A program made the position numbers and the translations under genes. The notes beneath the pieces are model-generated. The model searched no databases and was not told the DNA's origin. It worked only from the letters and a program-made list of their open reading frames with translations. A stretch of DNA of 48,777 nt from an uncultured Thiodictyon sp. (GTDB taxonomy: Bacteria; Pseudomonadota; Gammaproteobacteria; Chromatiales; Chromatiaceae): the NCBI RefSeq assembly GCF_903946935.1, contig NZ_CAJAXH010000119.1:1-48777 (forward strand). The letters run 5' to 3'. Positions 38,768-45,665 of this stretch are shown here, one piece after another (position 1 is the first letter of the stretch; each line of letters opens with the position of its first letter).

Positions 38768-38793
38768 CGTGACACCGCTCGAGCGGTGTCACG
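38768..38793. promoter_or_regulatory. 26-bp perfect palindrome between crn2 and the orphan nucleotidyltransferase
   Basis: CGTGACACCGCTC (38768-38780) is followed directly by its exact complement GAGCGGTGTCACG (38781-38793), with no spacer. There is no T-run on either side, so a terminator is unlikely. Perfect even-length dyads of this size are typical of operators for dimeric regulators, and the site is 120 bases upstream of the nucleotidyltransferase start. It could also be a dispersed palindromic repeat. The rest of 38649-38893 shows no gene. Confidence 0.55.
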
Positions 38794-38893
38794 CATGTGT
38801 TGGGCGCTGTGCGCCCGGAAGCCCGCGCCCGGAACGATCATCAAAGCCGGACAAGGATTCTCCGGCAACCCAATCAATGACCAATTCACCTCG

Positions 38894-39214
38894 TCAGGCC
38901 ATTCGCTCCAGCCAGCCCAATTCAAAATCCACCGCAGTCATCTCCTCGGCAGTAAGCATCATGCCCTCGGGGAGTCGTGTGATCAGGCGCAGCACCAAGG
39001 CCGTGTCGCCCGGCTGCATGGCGATCGTTATCCTATTGCATGCAACCTCAAGATCCAAGAGCCGGCTAAGAAACACCGCCGCGGCACCATGCCCGACGGC
39101 CGACACGAATCCCGCGGTCAGTCGCTCCGCGGCTTGTGATGCGGTCAAGGGCCCGGTAAAGCGATAGTCGCCATAAGCCGTGAGTACCGGGGTGTTCAGA
39201 ACGTAACAGGTCAT
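38894..39214 (-). CDS. crn2: Crn2 / DUF1874 (AcrIII-1 fold) cyclic-tetraadenylate ring nuclease
   Basis: The 106-residue protein matches DUF1874: VLNTPVLTAYGDYRFTGPLT at the N-terminus, GFVSAVGHGAAAVFLSRLLD in the middle and MQPGDTALVLRLITRLPEGM followed by LTAEEM and FELGWLERM. The His in SAVGH and the Glu in the TAEEM region correspond to catalytic positions of the SIRV1 AcrIII-1 / Crn2 family, which rapidly degrades cA4. The same fold occurs as a viral anti-CRISPR, but in a type III operon it is expected to be the host off-switch. GAGG lies 9 bases upstream. The gene follows the Cam1-like effector by two bases. Confidence 0.85.
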   Translation of the reverse strand: MTCYVLNTPVLTAYGDYRFTGPLTASQAAERLTAGFVSAVGHGAAAVFLSRLLDLEVACNRITIAMQPGDTALVLRLITRLPEGMMLTAEEMTAVDFELGWLERMA

Positions 39215-39216
39215 AG

Positions 39217-39744
39217 TCAGAACCTCGGATGACGCAGGGGACCGAAATTCACATAGTGCCCCTGCTCGTTTTGGTACAACAGCACGCGGCATCCGGCGTT
39301 GGCAAATTCCGCGCCGACCACGGCGGAAGCGAACACGGGACCGGCGTGAAAGTAATGAAGTACGTCGGCCCCGCAACGCAGGATTTCAGCGGCCGCGGCC
39401 TGGATGTCCAGCACCAGTCCCGGGGCATCGCTGGGTTCCAGCCAGGCGTCACGGCTCACCACAAAGATATGCTCCTCCGGAATGGCCCTCAGGTCGTCGT
39501 AACCCGCGCGGAAATGCTCCACGGCCGCCCGGATGTTCTTATTAGGCAGTAGGTCAACGATCAGGATCGCCGGCCGACTCCCCGCCTGACGACTCACCTC
39601 GTCCTGCCAGCGGCGATGGCGATAGCGTCGTCCGATGACCAAGTCCCACCAGGTCCAGAAGATGGGAACCGAGACGATCACACTGAGCCAGATGCTGATC
39701 GGATTGAGTACACTATCGGTCGCAAACTTCAAGAAATCGAGCAT
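39217..39744 (-). CDS. Cam1-like membrane-anchored CARF/SAVED-type cyclic-oligoadenylate effector
   Basis: The 175-residue protein has one N-terminal membrane helix (about 15-37; PISIWLSVIVSVPIFWTWWD), a basic linker (GRRYRHRRWQDEVSRQ) and a compact soluble domain. That domain starts PAILIVDLLPNKNIRAAVEH and ends VLHYFHAGPVFASAVVGAEF, CRVLLYQNEQGHY, VNFGPL. The ending resembles a minimal SAVED/CARF Rossmann-like sensor. TM-helix plus CARF is the architecture of Cam1, a type III CRISPR effector described from Allochromatium vinosum that depolarises the membrane when bound to cA4. Tight coupling to crn2 supports a cOA-responsive role. Identity as Cam1 is inference from architecture; I could not align it. 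Confidence 0.6.
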   Translation of the reverse strand: MLDFLKFATDSVLNPISIWLSVIVSVPIFWTWWDLVIGRRYRHRRWQDEVSRQAGSRPAILIVDLLPNKNIRAAVEHFRAGYDDLRAIPEEHIFVVSRDAWLEPSDAPGLVLDIQAAAAEILRCGADVLHYFHAGPVFASAVVGAEFANAGCRVLLYQNEQGHYVNFGPLRHPRF

Positions 39745-39811
39745 GGATTGTGGCCTGTGATCGAGTGAGAAATGACGCAGGCAATTGGCCCGCAGTGATC
39801 GGGATCGCGAC

Positions 39812-40171
39812 CTAGGACTCGCTCGCTAATTCGGCATGCGGGGTGCCGTCCGTCCCACGGTCAGCCGCGAACAGCGGCGGATAGATCCGCTCCGACTGGT
39901 CATTGAAACTGGTGATCCAGGCGGCCGGCAGATCGCGTGATTCGAGCAGGTCCACGCGAAACGGCAAGTCGCTGTCTTCAAAATCGGCGCGCAAGGTCGC
40001 GAGGACCAGATTCGGCAGTGGCTCACCCCCCATCACCGCCAGGTCCAGGTCCGAATAGCGCCAGGCCCGACCGTTCACCCGCGAACCGAAGGCTCGGACT
40101 TCGCGGTTCGGCAGATGGCGTGCGATTAGCTCGCGTACGATCGCAAGCTGTTGTCTTGTCAGGTCAAGCAT
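39812..40171 (-). CDS. mntA: MntA-type nucleotidyltransferase antitoxin
   Basis: The 119-residue protein carries GSRVNGRAWRYSDLDLAVMG, a GSx10DxD signature (G29-S30, D41/D43). In HepT/MntA pairs MntA transfers AMP to a tyrosine of the HEPN toxin, neutralising it. Its start overlaps the end of the hepT gene upstream by eight bases, the usual toxin-then-antitoxin arrangement. The C-terminal tail (residues about 98-119) is poorly conserved. It lies on the same strand as cmr genes and 67 bases before the Cam1-like gene. Confidence 0.9.
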   Translation of the reverse strand: MLDLTRQQLAIVRELIARHLPNREVRAFGSRVNGRAWRYSDLDLAVMGGEPLPNLVLATLRADFEDSDLPFRVDLLESRDLPAAWITSFNDQSERIYPPLFAADRGTDGTPHAELASES

Positions 40172-40571
40172 CTGCCGCCCCGCGTACCTGCAAGCGGCCG
40201 AGCAGAGCGCGCGCGGCGCGCGCGAACTCCGGCAGTACCGCCGCGACCTCGGCCGCCTTTATGGCATCGTAAGTATGTGAGGTGATATTGCGCTTCTCCC
40301 GATATACCAGCCACCCCGCGACATCATCAATCAAGCCCTGCTCCGCGCCCGCGCGCATCAAGGCCCGCCAGGTCATGGAGTCCACCTCCTGCGCATTGGG
40401 CAGGTCCATTTGCAACCGCCGCTTGAGCATCTTCCAACTCAGCTCAAAGGTGAATTCAAAGCGATGGATGCACGCATCGCGCACTTCTTCGTCAGTCGGC
40501 GCCCCGGCGAAGCGTGAGAGGCTGCGGTCGAGGGCGGCGAGGGCGCGTTCCAGTGGGGTTAAATCGAGCAT
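40164..40571 (-). CDS. hepT: HepT-type HEPN RNase toxin (HI0074 family)
   Basis: The 135-residue helical HEPN protein has HRFEFTFELSWKMLKRRLQ (about residues 36-54) and the catalytic YREKRNITSHTYD, in which R94-x4-H99-x-Y101 is the RX4HXY motif. The Tyr is the target for MntA AMPylation. It would act as a ribonuclease when free. The gene begins 21 bases after csx1, inside the apparent Cmr transcript, so its expression may follow CRISPR activity. NCBI-style names for this family include 'nucleotidyltransferase substrate-binding protein'. Confidence 0.9.
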   Translation of the reverse strand: MLDLTPLERALAALDRSLSRFAGAPTDEEVRDACIHRFEFTFELSWKMLKRRLQMDLPNAQEVDSMTWRALMRAGAEQGLIDDVAGWLVYREKRNITSHTYDAIKAAEVAAVLPEFARAARALLGRLQVRGAADA

Positions 40572-40592
40572 GGTAATGCGTCGCGTTACTCG

Positions 40593-41987
40593 CTATTGAC
40601 GGCAAACTAGCGCTTCAACCAGCGATTTATACGCGTCAAGGCTGTTCTTTAATTCGGCTCGCAGTTCTTCCTCCTTGTTCGGTTTAGTGCCCATGGAACA
40701 GTGGGCGACGTCATTACGTAAGCGGCTAAAGTCGTCTATCTGTTTGGCAATTTTCCTGGCATCATCAATGCTCGACGTGTTAAAGGTCAAAATGAACCTC
40801 GGCTTCTTTTGTACACACGACTCTGAGAATTTCGACTTTTCAAGCAACGGAAACCAGCTTTGTTCAATCTGGGCACGCTGATCAGCGAACTTCTTTTGAT
40901 CAAGTCGATTCGGTTGCAAATGCGGCTCTGCAACGTACACGACAGTGAATGCTGTCAGCAGTGACTCCCTCAGTAGACCGTAAAGTTCCGCGTATCGACG
41001 AGTGAACCATAAGCGGTCCGCTAGAACAGCTGCCGCCTTGAGTCCATCTAAACTCACCGGGTCCGGCCCTACGCCGTTGGGGGCGAGTTGATCTATCTGA
41101 TCCCTGAAATCCTGAAGATCATTGCTAACCGAGGGATAAGCATCTTTCAAATAATCGAAGGATTCAGATAATGCCTGCTGAACTGCCGGGGCACTGTCTT
41201 TGAGAAGGTTCGGAATACGCATCAGCAATAGATCGTCGGCGAACTGCCGCATCGGTTCGGCCAACTTTATTACCTCTGTGATCTGCGAATTCTTGAAAAA
41301 CATGGCTAAGTCATCGGCGCGCCCATGACGGGAGAACGCATCCAGCGCATCGCTGAGCTCAACTCCTTCGACAAATGGCGTCAAATCCCATATCGGAATG
41401 ATTCTATTCTGTTCCGCATCTTTGGCGGCATAATAGATGCGATGGCGAACGGTACGCCCCCGCCGTCGGTTGCTGGCTTGGGCAAATGCGAGCGCTGAGG
41501 CACCAAGAAAGGGGGCAGCGCGGAAGCCGCGCGTAATGTCCACGCACACGTAGTCCGCTTCCTGGGAAAACCGTTCTGCCGAACTCTTCTCGGCGATCGA
41601 AAATTCATCCAAATGCGATATTGGGTCCCCGCCCAGCGCGAGTCGAAGATTCTGGAAAAAGCGCCAGAAGACATCTCGGTTGCTGGGGTTCAGTGCAGCT
41701 TCATTGTAGCGAACAAAGGCGATCGGTATCTTGCAGCGGTCCGGATAGCCGGCGTCCTTTGCATCTTGCTGAAGATAACCTTGCCATTCACGATACGCGA
41801 GTTCGCTACCGATGATCAATACATGAATATGTGCCCCTGGACATGACTCCTGACAATCGTCCACAAGAACATTCCACGGAAGCCGCGTTTGCGCACCTGT
41901 CGCCTGATCCAGCCTATCAAGGCGAGCGTAACTTGTTTCTTCGTCATCGCCACGAGGACCTAGAAATAGCACAATACGTGCATTCAT
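40593..41987 (-). CDS. csx1: Csx1/Csx2-family CARF-HEPN ribonuclease
   Basis: The 464-residue protein has an N-terminal CARF domain (about 1-230) with VLFLGPRG at the first strand, HIHVLIIGSE and the family signature YVCVDITRGFRAAPFLGASA (about 145-165). A helical region follows, then a C-terminal HEPN domain with SRLRNDVAHCSM (R424-x4-H429 by my count), the RNase active site. Csx1 proteins are activated by cyclic oligoadenylate from Cas10 and cut RNA indiscriminately. Its ATG overlaps the cmr6 stop (ATGA), so it is translated with the core complex. The TM1812/Csx2 subfamily is likely. Confidence 0.88.
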   Translation of the reverse strand: MNARIVLFLGPRGDDEETSYARLDRLDQATGAQTRLPWNVLVDDCQESCPGAHIHVLIIGSELAYREWQGYLQQDAKDAGYPDRCKIPIAFVRYNEAALNPSNRDVFWRFFQNLRLALGGDPISHLDEFSIAEKSSAERFSQEADYVCVDITRGFRAAPFLGASALAFAQASNRRRGRTVRHRIYYAAKDAEQNRIIPIWDLTPFVEGVELSDALDAFSRHGRADDLAMFFKNSQITEVIKLAEPMRQFADDLLLMRIPNLLKDSAPAVQQALSESFDYLKDAYPSVSNDLQDFRDQIDQLAPNGVGPDPVSLDGLKAAAVLADRLWFTRRYAELYGLLRESLLTAFTVVYVAEPHLQPNRLDQKKFADQRAQIEQSWFPLLEKSKFSESCVQKKPRFILTFNTSSIDDARKIAKQIDDFSRLRNDVAHCSMGTKPNKEEELRAELKNSLDAYKSLVEALVCRQ

Positions 41988-43177
41988 GGGATCACCTTTT
42001 TCAGAATCTCGTCGAGCCTGTCTTTGCGCCGCTTGCGCAGGCCAGCATGCTCGACAAGTGGTGTGAGAAGCTTCTGGGCGACGGTGTAGTCACTTGGTGA
42101 AAGGGTATTGAGAAGGTCGTCCGTGATTAGACGGGCAAGGCGTTCCGCGATCGGCGGGGCCTGGTCTCGGTTAGGCGGGTTGAGAACCGCTGAAACTGAA
42201 TTCTTAAGAGACTGTAGCGCTTCGGTCAATGGTGCCGCTGATGCCGCCATTCCTGCGCCCGCCAGCTGCGCCCTCTCCATCCTGCCCGCAGGTTCCTCCG
42301 CTATGCGATGCAAGCGGCCATAGCCAGCCCGGGTCTTGGCGCCTACACCCCATTGCTCCAACGCATCGAGCAGATGCCGCATGGCGAGTTCCGCGCCTTC
42401 ACCTTGTGCGCTTGCCGGCGAAATCGCGACTAGGAAGCGCATCTTGGGCTTGACTGTCAGGAAGGTTACCGGGTTTGGGTCTGTCCAGTCATTTGGGGGT
42501 TCCGCTCCGAAGTTTCGGTAGTACTCCTTCTGGTGTGGGGTCAGCACATCGGAGCACAGCGGATAGTCGTCTCCGCTCGGTACAAGCCAAGCGTCCTCGA
42601 AGACAACCCCGCCCGATTTCCCCTCTTGCTCGCCGCTCTCGCCGAGTGGGAGGTTTGGCGCGCCAAATATGGCCCGATGATAAACCCCCGGCGCGCCCTG
42701 CGGGCGGCCGCCGGCGTCGTATTGCACCCCTTTCCACTCAGCGTCGGTCGCGGCTCCCCAGGTCGCAAGATAATGGTTTAGCAGGCCCTTCAGTGCCGTA
42801 CCGGGCAGCAAGGGTACCCCGTAGACGTGGTGGAGGGTGATCCCGACCTCCGTCGGTGCCGGATTACCGTGGCCCAGCAGCAACCGGCTGGTTGCTTCCA
42901 CGGTTTGCATCACTGCCCGCGACTCCTGCAACGCGCGCCGCCAGCGGTGCCAGGCGACTCGGTAGGCCGCACTCATGGGGATTCCGGTAACATGTCGGAG
43001 CAGTGCGTCCTGATCCTCCGGGGATCGCATGTGGCCGACATCCGGCACTTTCCGATCGGACCGGCCTGCGGTTTCGTCACCGTAGATCAGCGGTACGTAG
43101 CGCTCATAAAGTAGCCCCGGATGGGCGCTCCGCGAGTCGATGCTTCGGCCGAGGGTATTCGCCAGCGCGGTACGCAT
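41984..43177 (-). CDS. cmr6: Cmr6, type III-B RAMP subunit
   Basis: The 397-residue RAMP protein has GITLHHVYGVPLLPGTALKG LLNHYL with its Gly-rich RAMP helix, VVFEDAWLVPSG, KMRFLVAISPAS and GVGAKTRAGYGRL, the typical Cmr6 ending before a helical tail. Cmr6 caps the crRNA 3' side of the Cmr backbone. It is longer than many Cmr6 proteins (about 250-340), owing to an N-terminal region and a C-terminal extension of about 90 residues (PLTEALQSLKNSVSAVLNP...) of unknown role. It starts three bases after cmr5 and overlaps csx1. Confidence 0.9.
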   Translation of the reverse strand: MRTALANTLGRSIDSRSAHPGLLYERYVPLIYGDETAGRSDRKVPDVGHMRSPEDQDALLRHVTGIPMSAAYRVAWHRWRRALQESRAVMQTVEATSRLLLGHGNPAPTEVGITLHHVYGVPLLPGTALKGLLNHYLATWGAATDAEWKGVQYDAGGRPQGAPGVYHRAIFGAPNLPLGESGEQEGKSGGVVFEDAWLVPSGDDYPLCSDVLTPHQKEYYRNFGAEPPNDWTDPNPVTFLTVKPKMRFLVAISPASAQGEGAELAMRHLLDALEQWGVGAKTRAGYGRLHRIAEEPAGRMERAQLAGAGMAASAAPLTEALQSLKNSVSAVLNPPNRDQAPPIAERLARLITDDLLNTLSPSDYTVAQKLLTPLVEHAGLRKRRKDRLDEILKKVIP

Positions 43178-43180
43178 AGA

Positions 43181-43558
43181 TTACTCCTTGTCATCACCGA
43201 GAATTTGACCGGCCCGTTTGAGCCAAACCGAGAGGGCCATGATTTCGCGAGTCACTCGCATGTAGGTCGCTCGGTCCAGGTCCCGAACCTCAATGAGAAA
43301 GCTGGTAACCCGTTTCGGCGCGGGCAAGTGACCGAGCTTGGTCAGATGTTCGCGAATCTGTTTGCAGAGGTCGTCCGCAATATCCTTAGTCGGCCCGCGG
43401 TGCAGGAAGGCAAGTGCTTGCAGCAGACCGGATCGCTGAATCTCCGGACCGAACCCACTCACGGCCTGCAGCCAAGTCGTGCGTCGCGCCCCTTGCGTGT
43501 CATCGATAGCCGCGTACGCACGCTTCATGCGAACCTGCTCTAGTGTCTTCAGTGTCAT
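43181..43558 (-). CDS. cmr5: Cmr5, type III-B small subunit
   Basis: The 125-residue, mostly alpha-helical protein starts MTLKTLEQVRMKRAYAAI and contains WLQAVSGFGPEIQRSGLLQA LAFL, the usual 'P..I...GL.qtlaFl' Cmr5 pattern. ATG 43558 overlaps the cmr4 stop (ATGA); the longer ORF upstream is inside cmr4. Cmr5 subunits line the belly of the complex opposite Cmr4 and help hold crRNA and target RNA. Confidence 0.9.
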   Translation of the reverse strand: MTLKTLEQVRMKRAYAAIDDTQGARRTTWLQAVSGFGPEIQRSGLLQALAFLHRGPTKDIADDLCKQIREHLTKLGHLPAPKRVTSFLIEVRDLDRATYMRVTREIMALSVWLKRAGQILGDDKE

Positions 43559-44409
43559 CGCCGTTCTCCCGTGACCGGTACGAGCCGGGCACGACCGCGC
43601 CCTACAGTGGCCTTTCCGCCAAATTGCAGGTTCGCCCGCTCTTCTCCCAGGCAATAGTCAAGCCATTGATCGGGTCTTTCTCCGCTCTTGATCACTGCGG
43701 CTACCCCGAGAAGCAATGTCTCGGCGGGTAGACTTTCCTCGTACCACAGGGCGCCGTCCTGAACCACGCCCTGCTCATTGATCCGCACCCGCGCGTCAAC
43801 TTGGGTGGAATGCTCCCACAAGAAAGTCATCGTCTCGTCGTCTACCACGGCGAACCGCTCCGTGAAAATCTCGACGTCTTCCTTGAGTACGAGTTGGCCC
43901 AGCGATTTCGCCCAAAGGCTGACGAGATCCTGTTCCTTTTCGTTCATCGGGCACTCCAAATCCTCAAGAAAGACGTGTCCGTTGGCAGCCAACACCGTGG
44001 ACTGAGTGACTCCGATCCAACCCTTCCCCTTGACTGAATATGCCCCTGGGATCTGATGGGACCACTCTAAATCGCGCCGCGCGAGACGTAGCAATAGGGG
44101 CGAGGTGACCCAGGCGAATGTGCCGTGGAAGCTGCGCACGGGCAGTGCCAAGAGCCGAGCATCGCCAAACGCCAACGCGCCGGAGAAACGGGTGTCCTCC
44201 TGACCGAGCTTCACCGGGGGACCGAATACCGCGTTGTGTAGTCCTTCCTCACGATAGGCGTCTCTTAGAACCCCTTTGACCGAGCTTCCAGGCAAGTAAG
44301 GAATGCCCGTCCCGCGCAGGCGGGCGATGGGCAAGTCAATGGCGCCTTGTGCTTGCCCCGTACCCGGATGGAGAGGGGAAAGTGCGTGGATGAAGTATGC
44401 GCGCTGCAT
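43555..44409 (-). CDS. cmr4: Cmr4, type III-B backbone RAMP and target-RNA nuclease
   Basis: The 284-residue protein starts at ATG 44409 (MQRAYFIHALSPLHPGTGQ); the 15-codon upstream extension is not protein-like. The AIDLPIARLRGTGIPYLPGS block contains Asp25, equivalent to the catalytic Asp26 of Pyrococcus Cmr4 that cuts target RNA at six-base intervals, so RNA cleavage should be intact. SSVKGVLRDAYREEG is the RAMP helix, and the ending FGGKATVGRGRARLVPV is the Gly-rich loop. A 26-base gap separates it from cmr3. Confidence 0.93.
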   Translation of the reverse strand: MQRAYFIHALSPLHPGTGQAQGAIDLPIARLRGTGIPYLPGSSVKGVLRDAYREEGLHNAVFGPPVKLGQEDTRFSGALAFGDARLLALPVRSFHGTFAWVTSPLLLRLARRDLEWSHQIPGAYSVKGKGWIGVTQSTVLAANGHVFLEDLECPMNEKEQDLVSLWAKSLGQLVLKEDVEIFTERFAVVDDETMTFLWEHSTQVDARVRINEQGVVQDGALWYEESLPAETLLLGVAAVIKSGERPDQWLDYCLGEERANLQFGGKATVGRGRARLVPVTGERR

Positions 44410-44435
44410 GATATCGTTTCTCGTTGATTTCCAAT

Positions 44436-45665
44436 TCAGATGCTTACCGGCCAAGCCCCGGGGAGTATCAGGCCGAAGCCGTCTCGGATGGCATCACCCG
44501 CTTGCTGGATACTCGATAGCCAGAGGCTTTGGATGTCCGTCGACGTGAACGGAGCGGACAAGGACTCAAGATAGTACACGGTGCCAGCGGCGACACAGGC
44601 GACCGACGGCTTAGGCTTTTGGCTTAATAAGTCCCAACCGCTAATCCAGCAAGCGCGGTCCAGAAACGCACTGCGCAAGGCCACCAGACGGTTAATGCCC
44701 GGCAGTATCCCCTGGAACCGGTAGCCTTCTTCAGTTGCGGTGGGCGCGAGCCAATCCGGGCGCCAACCCGTATTGAAGTAGGCCGGTGTTACGAGCAGCA
44801 GGCGCAGAAAGCGGCTCTCGTCCCAATGATCGGCCAATCGGTCGGGGGCGGCGAGAACCTCAGACGGAAGGATCTTCGCGGAAGCAAAACGTCCCTCGCC
44901 GCCAATTCGCCAAATCGGCGCGGTGATGTCTTGTCCCTCCGGCACGCCATTTATGCGTAAGGCCAAACCCAACTCATAAATCACGCGGCGCGCGCCAGCG
45001 ATCAGGGGCTCAGAGGTCGCGTGGGCAAACAGGTACTCGTCCTTGGCCGCAAGGGTTGCGGGGTCGAGGCCGACGTGGGTATCCACACGCTGCTTTGGTT
45101 GCGGCGACGCTCGCTCGTCGTGGGACTGCGGCCCGCGCAGCCAGTCCACGGTCTCATCGTGCGACCAGAGCAGTCGGGGCGAGAGTGGCTTGATGCGCTC
45201 GTCTGGGATCGGCAACCACAGGCCCTCCGTGGCGGCCACCTCTTCCGGTTGGTCGGTCCAGAGCCCGCGCGCTCGCCATCGCACGACATCGCGAGGGCGG
45301 GGTTCGAGCCAGTGGATGCGCGCATCAGGCGCGTCGCGTTGTCCGGTCTTCGGATGCGGGAGGCGCAGTGCGTCTTGCGGCGCGGGCCACAAGGGAAACC
45401 ACCGCTCTGCGTCGATCGGGCGTGTCACCACCATTGGGCCATGTACCGTCACTTGGCCAAGGATGCTTTGCCAGGCGTCACGATCTTCACCATAGGTCTG
45501 TGACAGACCTTGCAGTCGGCCGATCACGGTGCGGGCTGCGCCAGCCGTGGTGCGGGGTCCCGGCCAGGGCAAACCACTGGCGGTCACACCCCCGGCGAGA
45601 TCAAAACCGCGGGCATCTTTCAAGGTTAGTCCGTCACGCGGGCTCAACACCAGATCAATCGCCAT
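44436..45665 (-). CDS. cmr3: Cmr3, type III-B crRNA-tag-binding RAMP subunit
   Basis: The 409-residue protein begins AIDLVLSPRDGLTLKDARGF, the classic Cmr3 'L.P.D.l...d.r.F' start, then GLPWPGPRTTAGAARTVIGR. The C-terminal part contains LLLVTPAYFNTGWRPDWL and ends with a RAMP-like loop (AIRDGFGLILPGAW). Cmr3 binds Cas10 and the 5' tag of the crRNA. Its start lies inside the 3' end of cas10 (11-base overlap), as expected for a coupled pair. Confidence 0.9.
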   Translation of the reverse strand: MAIDLVLSPRDGLTLKDARGFDLAGGVTASGLPWPGPRTTAGAARTVIGRLQGLSQTYGEDRDAWQSILGQVTVHGPMVVTRPIDAERWFPLWPAPQDALRLPHPKTGQRDAPDARIHWLEPRPRDVVRWRARGLWTDQPEEVAATEGLWLPIPDERIKPLSPRLLWSHDETVDWLRGPQSHDERASPQPKQRVDTHVGLDPATLAAKDEYLFAHATSEPLIAGARRVIYELGLALRINGVPEGQDITAPIWRIGGEGRFASAKILPSEVLAAPDRLADHWDESRFLRLLLVTPAYFNTGWRPDWLAPTATEEGYRFQGILPGINRLVALRSAFLDRACWISGWDLLSQKPKPSVACVAAGTVYYLESLSAPFTSTDIQSLWLSSIQQAGDAIRDGFGLILPGAWPVSI

